From assembly GCF_009749385.1 (NCBI RefSeq), contig NZ_WBIN01000004.1, positions 62,001-126,000 on the forward strand: DNA of 64,000 nt. Reading direction: 5' to 3'. The notes beneath the pieces are model-generated. The model was not told the origin of the DNA, ran no database searches, and saw only the letters and a program-made list of their open reading frames with translations. Shown one piece after another: positions 28,745 to 37,312 of this stretch (position 1 is the stretch's first letter; every line of letters begins with the position of its first letter). This DNA is from Agromyces allii (lineage in GTDB: Bacteria > Actinomycetota > Actinomycetes > Actinomycetales > Microbacteriaceae). Made by a program: the position numbers and the translations under genes.

Positions 28745-30133
28745 TCAATGGCCGCCGCGGTCGACGGGCAGCCCCTCCACGACGAGCGCGGCGAGCTCGC
28801 GTGCGGCGTGGCGCGTGACGGGACGCAGTTCGTCCCAGTGCACCACGGATCCGGCGGCCAGTTGGGGGTCGTACGGGATGCGCACGATCTCGCGGACCCT
28901 CGACTGGAAGTGGGCTTCGATCTCGTCGACCTTGACCAGGTGCGTGCCCTGCGTCGCGAGGTTGATCGCGACGATGGCGTTGCGCACGAGCTCGCCGAAG
29001 CCATTCGCCTCGAGCCACGTGAGGGTCTCGGATGCGAGTCGGGCCTCGTCGACGCTGCCGCCCGAGACGATCACGATCGAATCGGCTCGCTGCAGGGTCG
29101 CGCGCATGACGGAGTGGACGATGCCGGTGCCGCAGTCGGTGAGCACGAGCGAGTAGTAGCGGGCTGCGAGCCCTGCGACGACGTTGTAGTCGTCGTCGTT
29201 GAACGCCTCGGACAGCGTCGGGTCGGTGTCGGAGGCGAGGATGTCGAGGCGCGTCTCGTCGCGCGAGACGAACGCCGAGAAGTCGGTGTAGCCGCCGATC
29301 GACGACGCGCGCGTGACGACGTCTCGCACCGTCTCGCGGGTCTGCCGGTCGACGCGCTCGGCGAGCGTTCCGCGGTCGGGGTTGGCGTCGATCGCGATGA
29401 TGCGGTCGTCGCGGGCATCGGCCAGCGCCATGCCGAGCAGCGTCGTGATCGTGGTCTTGCCGACGCCGCCCTTGCGCGTGAGCACGGGCACGAAGCGCGC
29501 GCCGCCGTCGAATCGACGCTGGATGCGGGCGCTCAGCTCCTTGTATGCACGGGCCTTGGCCGAGTCGCCCAGGTTGACCAGGTGCAGCGAGGCCTCGTAC
29601 ACGAACCGGTTGAAGCCGCCGTGCGGCGCGGGCCGCGTCGTGCGGTTCAGGTCGATGAGCCGGTCGGCGGTGAGGGATTCGGACGTCTCTGGGATCTCGG
29701 CCGGCGTCGCGGCATCCGCAGGCACGTCGACGATCGCGACATGGCTGCCCGTGTCGGTGCTGACGCGCTCGCGGCGGAGCCTCGAGGCATCGGCCGCCAA
29801 CAGGGCGCCGTACGGCGAGGGGTCGGCATGCGCTCCCGAGCGGACGGATGCCCCCGCGAGCGCCGGCGTGATCACCTCGACCGAGGTCGTCGTGGGGCCC
29901 GCGACGAGTCCGCCGGGGTCGACGGCGACGTCGTCGATGGCCACGGCCACCTCGTCGTCGGGCATCACGGGCCTGGGCGACGGCGGCAGGTCGACGCGGA
30001 TGTTCAAGCTGTCGGGAATCGCCGTCGCCGAGTGCGCACCGCCGGGCGCATCTTGATCGGACCGATCGATCGCCGCGGTACGCCCACCCGTGCGCCTGGA
30101 CGCCGTGTGGTCTTCTCCCCTGATGTCAGCCAC
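28745..30133 (-). CDS. MinD/ParA-type ATPase with long disordered N-terminus
   Basis: This 462-residue protein has about 170 low-complexity, acidic/Pro-rich residues, then a helical part and a P-loop ATPase domain with VLTRKGGVGKTTITTLLGMA (deviant Walker A at 221-228), IIAIDANPDRGTLA and VLTDCGTGIV. The arrangement recalls EspI/MinD-like actinobacterial proteins. No ParB or ESX gene is in view, so the cargo or partner is unknown. It lies between pyc and def on the same strand. Confidence 0.8.
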   Translation of the reverse strand: MADIRGEDHTASRRTGGRTAAIDRSDQDAPGGAHSATAIPDSLNIRVDLPPSPRPVMPDDEVAVAIDDVAVDPGGLVAGPTTTSVEVITPALAGASVRSGAHADPSPYGALLAADASRLRRERVSTDTGSHVAIVDVPADAATPAEIPETSESLTADRLIDLNRTTRPAPHGGFNRFVYEASLHLVNLGDSAKARAYKELSARIQRRFDGGARFVPVLTRKGGVGKTTITTLLGMALADARDDRIIAIDANPDRGTLAERVDRQTRETVRDVVTRASSIGGYTDFSAFVSRDETRLDILASDTDPTLSEAFNDDDYNVVAGLAARYYSLVLTDCGTGIVHSVMRATLQRADSIVIVSGGSVDEARLASETLTWLEANGFGELVRNAIVAINLATQGTHLVKVDEIEAHFQSRVREIVRIPYDPQLAAGSVVHWDELRPVTRHAARELAALVVEGLPVDRGGH

Positions 30134-30172
30134 CGATAACCCCTCCTCAGTGCGAACGTGAGCCCACGTTAC

Positions 30173-30184
30173 CGTGAGCTCACG
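30173..30184. repeat. 12-bp palindrome between pyc and the ParA-like gene
   Basis: CGTGAGCTCACG is a perfect palindrome in the 57-nt gap. A nearby AACGTGAGCCCACGTT repeats the ACGTGAG core in inverted form, so the gap holds two related half-site pairs. It could be an operator for the ParA-like gene or part of a pyc terminator; the sequence does not decide. Confidence 0.4.
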
Positions 30185-30190
30185 CTCAGC

Positions 30191-33100
30191 CTACAGCGGA
30201 CGAACCACGACGAGGAGGTCGCCGGCCTCGACCTGCTGCGTCTTCGGGATCGCCACGCGCTCCACGACGCCGGCGACCGGCGAGGTGATCGCGGCCTCCA
30301 TCTTCATGGCCTCGATCGAGGCGACGCTCTGCCCGACGGCGATCTCGGCGCCCGGCTCGACCTGGAGGGTGACCACGCCCGAGAACGGCGCGGCGATGTG
30401 TCCGGGCTGCGAGGCATCGGCCTTCTCGGCGGCGCGCGAGTCGACCACGATGCTGCGGTCTCGCACGAAGACCGGGCGGAGCTGCCCGTTCAGGATGGTC
30501 ATGACGGTGCGCATGCCCTTGTCGTCGGCCTCGCCGATCGCCTCGAGTCCGGCGTAGAGCCGCACGCCGCGGTCGATCTCGACGACATGCTCCGAGCCCT
30601 GGCGCAGGCCGTAGAGGTAGTCGATCGTGTCGACGACCGAGAGGTCTCCGAAGAGCTCCCGGATCTGCTCGAACTGGCGCGTCGGCGCCGGGAAGAGCAG
30701 GTTGTTGAGCATCGAGCGACGCGTCGTGCCGTCGCCCTCGAGCGCCTCGATCTGCTCGGCCGTGAGCTCGGTGACGCCGATGCGCACGTCGCGGCCTGCG
30801 AGCACCTTCGTGCGGAACGGCTCGGGCCAGCCGCCGGGCAGGTCGCCGAGCTCGCCGGCCATGAAGCCGATGACCGAATCGGGCACGTCGTACTTCTCGG
30901 GGTTCGCCGCGAAGTCGGCCGGGTCGGCGCGCACCGCCGCGAGGTGCAGCGCGAGGTCGCCGACGACCTTCGACGACGGCGTCACCTTCGGCACACGGCC
31001 GAGGATCTTGTCGGCGGCGGCGTACATGTCCTCGATGAGCTCGAAGTCGTCGGCGAGGCCGAGCGCGATGGCCTGCTGACGCAGGTTCGAGAGCTGACCG
31101 CCCGGGATCTCGTGGTGGTACACGCGGCCGGTGGGGCCCGGGAGTCCGGACTCGAACGGCTTGTAGACGCGACGCACGGCCTCCCAGTAGGGCTCGAGGT
31201 CGGAGACGGCCTGCAGCGAGATGCCGGTGTCGCGGTCGGTGTGCGCGAGGGCCGCGACGAGCGACGAGGCCGAGGGCTGGCTCGTGGTTCCGGCCATGGG
31301 CGCACTGGCGACGTCGACCGCGTCGACGCCGGCGCGGCTCGCGGCGAGCAGGGTCGCGAGCTGGCCGCCCGCGGTGTCGTGCGTGTGCAGGTGCACCGGA
31401 AGGTCGAAGCGCTCGCGCAGCGCCGTCACGAGCTTCTCGGCCGCCGCGGGCCGCAGGAGGCCCGCCATGTCCTTGATCGCGAGGATGTGCGCGCCTGCGG
31501 CGACGATCTCGTCGGCCAGGCCCAGGTAGTAGTCGAGCGTGTAGAGGTCTTCTGCCGGGTCGAGCAGGTCGCCCGTGTAGCAGAGCGCCACCTCGGCGAC
31601 CGCGGTGCCGGTGGCGAGCACCGACTCGATGGCCGGGCGCATCTGGTCGACGTCGTTCAGCGCGTCGAAGATGCGGAAGATGTCGACGCCGGTCGCGGCG
31701 GCCTCGCGCACGAACGCGTCGGTCACCTCGGTGGGGTACGGCGTGTAGCCGACCGTGTTGCGACCACGGAGCAGCATCTGGATGTTGATGTTCGGCAGCG
31801 CCTCGCGGAGCGCCGCGAGCCGCTCCCACGGGTCTTCGCCGAGGAACCGCAGTGCGACGTCGTACGTCGCACCGCCCCAGGCCTCGACCGACAGGAGCTG
31901 GGGGGTCATGCGCGCGACGTACGGCGCGACGGCCACCAGGTCCTTCGTGCGAACGCGGGTCGCGAGCAGCGACTGGTGCGCGTCGCGGAAGGTCGTGTCG
32001 GTGACGGCGAGCGGCGTCTGCGCGCGGAGCGCGGCAGCGAACCCGGTCGGGCCGAGCTCGAGCAGCTGCTGACGCGATCCGGCGGGCGCGGGCGCCGCGA
32101 GGTCGATCTCGGGGAGCTTCTCAGCGGGGCTGACCGTGGTCGGGGCCGCGCCGTTGGGCTGGTTCACCGTGACATCCGCGAGCCAGTTCAGGATCTTGGT
32201 GCCGCGGTCCTTCGAGACGCGACCGCGAACGAGCTGCGGGCGCTCGTCGATGAACGAGGTGGCGAGGTCGCCCGCGACGAATGCCGGGTCGTCGAGCACC
32301 GCCTGCAGGAACGAGATGTTCGTCGAGACGCCGCGGATGCGGAACTCGGCGAGGGCGCGCTTGGCCCGTGCGACCGCAGCCGGGTAGTCGCGGCCTCGGC
32401 ACGTGAGCTTGGCGAGCATCGAGTCGAAGTGCGGGCTGATCTGCGCACCCGGGTTGATCGTTCCGCCGTCGAGGCGGATGCCGGCGCCGCCCGGTGAGCG
32501 GTAGGTCGTGATCTTGCCCGTGTCGGGGCGGAAGCCGGCGGTGGGGTCTTCGGTCGTGATGCGCGTCTGCAGCGCAGCACCGCGCAGGCGGATGTCGCCC
32601 TGCAGCAGCCTGAGGTCGGCGAGCGTCTCGCCGGCGGCGATGCGGATCTGCGACTGCACGAGGTCGACGTCGGTGACCTCTTCGGTGACCGTGTGCTCGA
32701 CCTGGATGCGCGGGTTCATCTCGATGAACACGTGCTGCCCCGCGCGCTCGCCCGCCGTGTCGAGCAGGAACTCGACCGTGCCGGCGTTGACGTACCCGAT
32801 GGACTTCGCGAACGCGATGGCGTCGCGGTAGAGCGACTGGCGCACGTCGTCGGACAGGTTCGGCGCCGGGGCGATCTCGATGACCTTCTGGTGACGACGC
32901 TGCACCGAGCAGTCGCGCTCGAAGAGGTGCACGGTCTCGCCCGAGGCGTCGGCGAGCACCTGGACCTCGATGTGGCGCGGCCGCAGCACGGCCTGCTCGA
33001 GGAACATGGTCGGGTCGCCGAACGCGCTGTCGGCCTCGCGCATGGCCTCCTCGAGGGCCGCACGCAGGTCGTCCTTGACGTTGACGCGACGCATGCCGCG

Positions 33101-33595
33101 CCCGCCGCCGCCCGCGACCGCCTTCGCGAAGATCGGGAACCCGATCTCGTCGGACTGGGCGACGAGCGTCTCGATGTCGCGCGACGGCGGCGTCGACTTG
33201 AGCACCGGAACGCCGGCGGCGATCGCGTGCTCCTTCGCGGTGACCTTGTTGCCGGCCATCTCGAGCACGTTGGTGGGCGGGCCGATGAAGGTAATGCCGG
33301 CCTCTGCGGCGGCCTGGGCCAGTTCGGGGTTCTCGGAGAGGAATCCGTAGCCGGGGTAGATCGCGTCGGCGCCGGACTCCCGCGCGACGCGGATGATCTC
33401 GGAGACGTCGAGGTAGGCCCGCACCGGATGCCCCGGCTCGCCGATCTGGTAGGCCTCGTCGGCCTTCAGCCGGTGCAGCGAGTTGCGGTCCTCGAAGGGA
33501 TACACCGCCACCGTCTTCGCACCCAGTTCGACGGCGGCACGGAACGCCCGAATGGCGATCTCTCCGCGGTTGGCTACCAGAATCTTCGAGAACAT
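30191..33595 (-). CDS. pyc: Pyruvate carboxylase
   Basis: This biotin enzyme carboxylates pyruvate to oxaloacetate. The 1134-residue single chain has the N-terminal biotin carboxylase (MFSKILVANRGEIAIRAFRA, KAVAGGGGRGMRRV, FIEMNPRIQVEHTVTEEV). The carboxyltransferase domain contains FRDAHQSLLATRVRTKDL, EAWGGATYDVALRFL and HTHDTAGGQ. The C-terminal biotinyl domain has IEAMKMEAAITSP, with biotin on Lys1098. The ATG at 33595 has GAAAGG upstream. It is divergent from a parA gene across 76 nt. Confidence 0.97.
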   Translation of the reverse strand: MFSKILVANRGEIAIRAFRAAVELGAKTVAVYPFEDRNSLHRLKADEAYQIGEPGHPVRAYLDVSEIIRVARESGADAIYPGYGFLSENPELAQAAAEAGITFIGPPTNVLEMAGNKVTAKEHAIAAGVPVLKSTPPSRDIETLVAQSDEIGFPIFAKAVAGGGGRGMRRVNVKDDLRAALEEAMREADSAFGDPTMFLEQAVLRPRHIEVQVLADASGETVHLFERDCSVQRRHQKVIEIAPAPNLSDDVRQSLYRDAIAFAKSIGYVNAGTVEFLLDTAGERAGQHVFIEMNPRIQVEHTVTEEVTDVDLVQSQIRIAAGETLADLRLLQGDIRLRGAALQTRITTEDPTAGFRPDTGKITTYRSPGGAGIRLDGGTINPGAQISPHFDSMLAKLTCRGRDYPAAVARAKRALAEFRIRGVSTNISFLQAVLDDPAFVAGDLATSFIDERPQLVRGRVSKDRGTKILNWLADVTVNQPNGAAPTTVSPAEKLPEIDLAAPAPAGSRQQLLELGPTGFAAALRAQTPLAVTDTTFRDAHQSLLATRVRTKDLVAVAPYVARMTPQLLSVEAWGGATYDVALRFLGEDPWERLAALREALPNINIQMLLRGRNTVGYTPYPTEVTDAFVREAAATGVDIFRIFDALNDVDQMRPAIESVLATGTAVAEVALCYTGDLLDPAEDLYTLDYYLGLADEIVAAGAHILAIKDMAGLLRPAAAEKLVTALRERFDLPVHLHTHDTAGGQLATLLAASRAGVDAVDVASAPMAGTTSQPSASSLVAALAHTDRDTGISLQAVSDLEPYWEAVRRVYKPFESGLPGPTGRVYHHEIPGGQLSNLRQQAIALGLADDFELIEDMYAAADKILGRVPKVTPSSKVVGDLALHLAAVRADPADFAANPEKYDVPDSVIGFMAGELGDLPGGWPEPFRTKVLAGRDVRIGVTELTAEQIEALEGDGTTRRSMLNNLLFPAPTRQFEQIRELFGDLSVVDTIDYLYGLRQGSEHVVEIDRGVRLYAGLEAIGEADDKGMRTVMTILNGQLRPVFVRDRSIVVDSRAAEKADASQPGHIAAPFSGVVTLQVEPGAEIAVGQSVASIEAMKMEAAITSPVAGVVERVAIPKTQQVEAGDLLVVVRPL

Positions 33596-33671
33596 GCAGG
33601 CCTTTCGGTGGGGGTTTCCGCACAGCGAACGTTTAGGTTTCGCCCAAGCAATAGAGGTAGCGTATCTGTTC

Positions 33672-34508
33672 GTGCACGTACTCAGCGTCAGTTCCCTCAA
33701 GGGCGGTGTCGGCAAGACGACCGTCACCCTCGGACTGGCGTCGGCGGCGTTCGCCCGCGGCGTCCGGACCCTCGTCGTCGACCTCGACCCTCAATCCGAT
33801 GTGTCGACCGGCATGGACATCCAGGTCGCCGGTCATCTCAACGTCGCCGATGTGCTGGCGTCTCCGAAGGAGAAGATCGTCCGTTCGGCGATCGCTCCAA
33901 GCGGGTGGGCGAGGTCCAACCCGCAGTCCACGATCGACGTCATGATCGGCAGCCCGTCGGCCATCAACTTCGACGGCCCGCACCCCTCGATCCGCGACAT
34001 CTGGAAGCTCGAGGAGGCGCTCGCGAACGTCGAGTCCGACTACGAGCTCGTGCTCATCGACTGCGCTCCGTCGCTCAACGCGCTCACTCGCACCGCGTGG
34101 GCCGCGAGCGACCGCGTCGCCGTGGTCACCGAGCCCGGCCTGTTCTCGGTCGCCGCCGCAGACCGCGCCCTCCGTGCGATCGAGGAGATCCGACGAGGCC
34201 TCTCCCCCAGGCTCCAGCCGCTCGGCATCATCGTCAACCGCGCCCGCGTGCAGTCGCTCGAGCATCAGTTCCGCATCAAGGAGCTCCGCGACATGTTCGG
34301 TCCGCTCGTGCTCTCGCCCCAGCTGCCCGAGCGCACGTCGCTCCAGCAGGCGCAGGGCGCGGCGAAGCCCCTGCACATGTGGCCGGGCGAATCGGCCGAG
34401 GAGATGTCGGCGAACTTCGACCAGCTGCTCGAGCGCGTGCTGCGCACCGCGCGCATCGGCGACTACGCGTCGGCCGCTCCGTACGAGCTCGAGTCCCCCA
34501 TCGTCTGA
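33672..34508 (+). CDS. ParA-family ATPase
   Basis: This 278-residue ParA/Soj-like ATPase begins at the GTG of MHVLSVSSLKGGVGKTTVTL, whose deviant Walker A is followed by TLVVDLDPQSDVSTGMDI and VLIDCAPSLNALTRTA. No parB or parS-like repeat lies beside it, so it is probably an orphan that positions a structure other than the chromosome origin. There is no usable Shine-Dalgarno: AGAGGT is 13 nt away. TAGCGT lies 8 nt before the start, so a leaderless mRNA is possible. Confidence 0.85.
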   Translation: MHVLSVSSLKGGVGKTTVTLGLASAAFARGVRTLVVDLDPQSDVSTGMDIQVAGHLNVADVLASPKEKIVRSAIAPSGWARSNPQSTIDVMIGSPSAINFDGPHPSIRDIWKLEEALANVESDYELVLIDCAPSLNALTRTAWAASDRVAVVTEPGLFSVAAADRALRAIEEIRRGLSPRLQPLGIIVNRARVQSLEHQFRIKELRDMFGPLVLSPQLPERTSLQQAQGAAKPLHMWPGESAEEMSANFDQLLERVLRTARIGDYASAAPYELESPIV

Positions 34509-34548
34509 GCCGCGGGTCGCCGTCCTCTGAGCCGCGGCTCCTTCGAGG

Positions 34549-34570
34549 CCGATGCAGGTTGCCGCATCGG
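34549..34570 (+). terminator. Possible terminator after parA-type gene
   Basis: CCGATGC and GCATCGG form a 7-bp stem around an 8-nt loop, 40 nt past the stop. Just upstream lies a 12-bp palindrome, GAGCCGCGGCTC. The rest of the 256-nt convergent gap to 34764 shows nothing else I can assign. Confidence 0.45.
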
Positions 34571-34764
34571 GTCGGGCGAAGCGTCGGCTCGGGCCGGGTT
34601 CGCCCATCGAACGCGCGCGACGACGTCACGTCGGCAGCGGCATCCGCTCCCCCGAGACGACGGATGTCGTGTGCGACCGCCGTTGCGAGACTCGTCGGGT
34701 CGACGGGTGCGAGTGCGAGCGTCGTGCGGCGAACCCGCTGACGCAGCGCGACCGTCGGGTGCCG

Positions 34765-35319
34765 TCAGGAGATGCGGCGCGACTTCGCGCCGCGACGCGC
34801 GGCCAGCTCGTCCATCGGGTCGGCCGGCTGGGTGTCGAGCTCGACCAGGGAGTTCTCGACCTCGCGGAGAACCTTGCCGACGGCGATGCCGAAGACGCCC
34901 TGCCCGCGGTTGACGAGGTCGATGACCTCGTCATCGGAGGTGCACAGGTAGACGCTGGCGCCATCGCTCATGAGCGTGGTCTGCGCGAGGTCTTCGACGC
35001 CGGACTCGCGCAGTTGCGTGACCGCGGTGCGGATCTGCTGCAGGGAGATGCCCGTGTCGAGCAGTCGCTTGACGAGCTTCAGCACGAGGATGTCGCGGAA
35101 GCCGTAGAGCCGCTGCGAACCCGAGCCGGCCGCACCGCGAACGGTGGGCTCGACGAGCTGCGTGCGCGCCCAGTAGTCGAGCTGCCGATAGCTGATGCCG
35201 GCGGCGCCCGCCGCGACCGCGCCGCGATAGCCGGTGCCGTCTTCGTGCTCGGGCATGCCGTCGGTGAAGAGCAGACCGAGGTCGTATCGATCGCGCGCGC
35301 TCCGGTCGAGCTCACTCAT
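34765..35319 (-). CDS. MerR-family transcriptional regulator (Rv1830-like)
   Basis: This 184-residue protein has a MerR HTH with ISYRQLDYWARTQLVEPTVR and RLYGFRDILVLKLVKRLLDTGISLQQI. A C-terminal domain containing SDGASVYLCTSDDEVIDLVNRGQGVFGIAVGK follows. It lacks the Cys ligands of metal-sensing MerR proteins. Pairing with a second MerR gene and a GarA-type FHA gene is the actinobacterial Rv1827-Rv1830 arrangement; a bifunctional nuclease gene usually found there is absent. Its target is unknown. Confidence 0.87.
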   Translation of the reverse strand: MSELDRSARDRYDLGLLFTDGMPEHEDGTGYRGAVAAGAAGISYRQLDYWARTQLVEPTVRGAAGSGSQRLYGFRDILVLKLVKRLLDTGISLQQIRTAVTQLRESGVEDLAQTTLMSDGASVYLCTSDDEVIDLVNRGQGVFGIAVGKVLREVENSLVELDTQPADPMDELAARRGAKSRRIS

Positions 35320-35456
35320 GCGATCCCCTCACTTTCGACGACTCCCACCCCGGCGGGGCATCGACCACGCTACCGAGGTGAGGGGTCGCGACCAAACACA
35401 TCCGGCCGAACGTCACGGCGTGTCGCGGTCGAGTCCAGCCGATGCACAGCGCGCAC

Positions 35457-36146
35457 TCAGCGGGCGAGCCTCGCGAGGGTCGAGCGGACGACCTCGGCTC
35501 GCACGCACTCGAGACGGGCGGCGAGCTCGGCGGCGTGCTCGGAGACGCGCGCCCTGCCCGCGGCATCCGAGCGCCTCGAGGGTGCGAGCGCCCGTTCGAT
35601 GAGGGCCGCGTCGCGCTCGGCAGCCGCCCGCATCGCCCGGAGATGGCGCGGCTCGATGCCGACCTCGCGCAGCGCGACGAGCGACTCGAGCACCCGGAGG
35701 TCTTCGTCGTCGAACGGCTCGGACGCGCTCATGAGCGACGCGGAGACCGCCTCGTCGAGCAGCCCCCTCGGGGCCTTCGCCGTCACGATGAGCTCGTCGC
35801 GCGAGAATCTGCGCGCGCCGAGGAACCCGCTCGCGTCGGTGGCCCCCGGAAGCGCGGGCGTGTCGCCCGCGTCGACCGCCTCGAGATGGGCGCGGATGAC
35901 CTTCAGCGGCAGGTAGTGGTCGCGCTGCATCGAGAGCACGAGCGTGATGCGCTCGACGTCGGCGGTCGAGAACTTGCGGTAGCCGGCCGCGGTGCGCGCC
36001 GGAGACACGAGGCGCTGCTCTTCGAGGAAGCGCAGCTTCGACGGCGTCAGGTCGGGGAACTCGGGCTGCAGGCGCGCGAGAACCTGGCCGATGCCGAGCA
36101 GTGGGGCCGAGCCGCTCGCGTGCGTGGAGGCGGCGAGGCCCGACAC
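35457..36146 (-). CDS. ftsR: FtsR-like MerR regulator (Rv1828/Cg1631 family)
   Basis: This 229-residue MerR-type regulator has GIGQVLARLQPEFPDLTPSKL, RFLEEQRLVSPARTAAGYRKF and DVERITLVLSMQRDHYLPLKVI, characteristic of Rv1828. The Corynebacterium glutamicum orthologue FtsR is known to control ftsZ expression. Its GTG start shares one nucleotide with the stop of the FHA gene (TAGTG), so the two are translationally linked. A palindrome upstream of ftsZ in this window is a candidate target (inference). Confidence 0.85.
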   Translation of the reverse strand: MSGLAASTHASGSAPLLGIGQVLARLQPEFPDLTPSKLRFLEEQRLVSPARTAAGYRKFSTADVERITLVLSMQRDHYLPLKVIRAHLEAVDAGDTPALPGATDASGFLGARRFSRDELIVTAKAPRGLLDEAVSASLMSASEPFDDEDLRVLESLVALREVGIEPRHLRAMRAAAERDAALIERALAPSRRSDAAGRARVSEHAAELAARLECVRAEVVRSTLARLAR

Positions 36147-36655
36147 TAGCTGCTCGCCAGCGGCGCCAGGTCGCGGCGCGATGCGTAGAACGTGAGTCGG
36201 AACTTGCCGATCTGCACCTCGGCGCCGTCGCTGAGGAGCGCCGTCTCGATGCGCACCCCGTCGAAGTACGTGCCGTTCAGCGAGGAGAGGTCCTTGACCT
36301 CGAACGCCGTGCGGTGCCGAACGAACTCGGCGTGCCGGCGCGAGACCGTGACGTCGTCGAGGAAGATGTCGGCATCGGGGTGCCGACCGACCGTCGTGAC
36401 GTCGGTGTCGAGCAGGAAACGCGCCCCGCTGTTGGGCCCGCGTCGGACGATGAGCAGCGCCGAACCAGACGGCAGCGCCGCGATCGCCTCCTGCTCCTCG
36501 GCCGTGATGTCGGCGTCGACGATGGACAACTGCGCGGCCGCTTCACGGCTGAAGCCGATCGTCGTGCCGGCCGTGTTGCTGTCTCCGAACTCGCCGTTCG
36601 TCGTCGTGCGGCCGCCCTCGGCGCCGCCAGCCTGTGAAATGTCGGTATCCGCCAC
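36146..36655 (-). CDS. garA: GarA/OdhI-type FHA-domain protein
   Basis: GarA/OdhI binds and inhibits 2-oxoglutarate dehydrogenase and related enzymes until Ser/Thr kinases phosphorylate its N-terminal Thr pair. The 169-residue protein has a flexible N-terminus with Thr31-Thr32 in AGTTIGFSREAA. LPSGSALLIVRRGPNSGARF leads into an FHA domain with VGRHPDADIFLDDVTVSRRH and LSSLNGTYFDGVRIE. The residues around the Thr pair differ from the ETTS of GarA, so phosphorylation there is inferred. The GTG has GGAGG 5 nt upstream. Confidence 0.88.
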   Translation of the reverse strand: MADTDISQAGGAEGGRTTTNGEFGDSNTAGTTIGFSREAAAQLSIVDADITAEEQEAIAALPSGSALLIVRRGPNSGARFLLDTDVTTVGRHPDADIFLDDVTVSRRHAEFVRHRTAFEVKDLSSLNGTYFDGVRIETALLSDGAEVQIGKFRLTFYASRRDLAPLASS

Positions 36656-36656
36656 G

Positions 36657-37280
36657 CTAGCCTCCCTGTTCAAGCGTATCCGATCGAGACCCATCCGCCA
36701 CCAGTGGGATGCGGATGACTCGTGCCGTCTCGATCGCATAGATGACGCCGGCCCACCAGTAGAGGAACGCGCCCCAGATCGTGATGGCCCAGCCGATCGG
36801 CGCGCTCACCGGCTCCACTGCCGGGAATGCGAGACCGAGCATGATGACCGGAAGGCCGAAGAAGAGCGCGAAGGTGGCGACCTTGCCGAGCTGGTGCACC
36901 GGCAGCGGGCCGTATCCGTGGTTCGCGAGCACCACGCCGAGGATCAGCAGGATCACGTCGCGCGCGACGATGACGATCACGATCCACCACGGCACGAGGG
37001 AGTTCGCGGCGAGGCCGACGAGCGCGGCGAAGATGTAGAGGCGGTCGGCCGCGGGGTCGAGCAGTTGCCCGAGGCGCGTGATCTGGTCGAGGCGCCTCGC
37101 GAGGTACCCGTCGAGGAGATCGGTGAGGCTGGCCGCGACGAGCACCACGAGCGCGGTGACGTACTCGCCGACGACGACGGCCCAGAGGAAGAAGGGAACC
37201 AGCAGGAGTCTGAGCATGCTGAGGAGGTTCGGAATCGTCCACACCTGCGATCCGACCGCCCCCGCGCTCCGCCCAGCCAC
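36657..37280 (-). CDS. CDP-alcohol phosphatidyltransferase (PgsA-like)
   Basis: This 207-residue membrane enzyme transfers a phosphatidyl group from CDP-diacylglycerol. The signature D54-x2-D57-G58-x2-A61-R62 with G71, D75 and D79 is complete in SLTDLLDGYLARRLDQITRL and GQLLDPAADR. At least five hydrophobic segments are visible. Gene order with garA matches Rv1822 (pgsA2), so phosphatidylglycerophosphate or cardiolipin synthesis is likely. It ends 1 nt before the FHA gene starts. Confidence 0.88.
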   Translation of the reverse strand: MAGRSAGAVGSQVWTIPNLLSMLRLLLVPFFLWAVVVGEYVTALVVLVAASLTDLLDGYLARRLDQITRLGQLLDPAADRLYIFAALVGLAANSLVPWWIVIVIVARDVILLILGVVLANHGYGPLPVHQLGKVATFALFFGLPVIMLGLAFPAVEPVSAPIGWAITIWGAFLYWWAGVIYAIETARVIRIPLVADGSRSDTLEQGG

Positions 37281-37286
37281 ATGCCG

Positions 37287-37292
37287 ATCCTA
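37287..37292 (-). promoter_or_regulatory. Leaderless-type -10 of the pgsA-like gene
   Basis: On the minus strand TAGGAT is followed by CGGCAT and the GTG start. Its -35 would have to lie beyond the divergent -10 at 37301-37306. Confidence 0.55.
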
Positions 37293-37300
37293 TCGAGCCC

Positions 37301-37306
37301 TAGAAT
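37301..37306 (+). promoter_or_regulatory. Leaderless-type -10 of the DUF1295 gene
   Basis: TAGAAT, close to the consensus TATAAT, is followed by CCAGCC and the ATG at 37313. It is only 8 bp from the divergent -10 of the pgsA-like gene. Confidence 0.6.
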
Positions 37307-37312
37307 CCAGCC

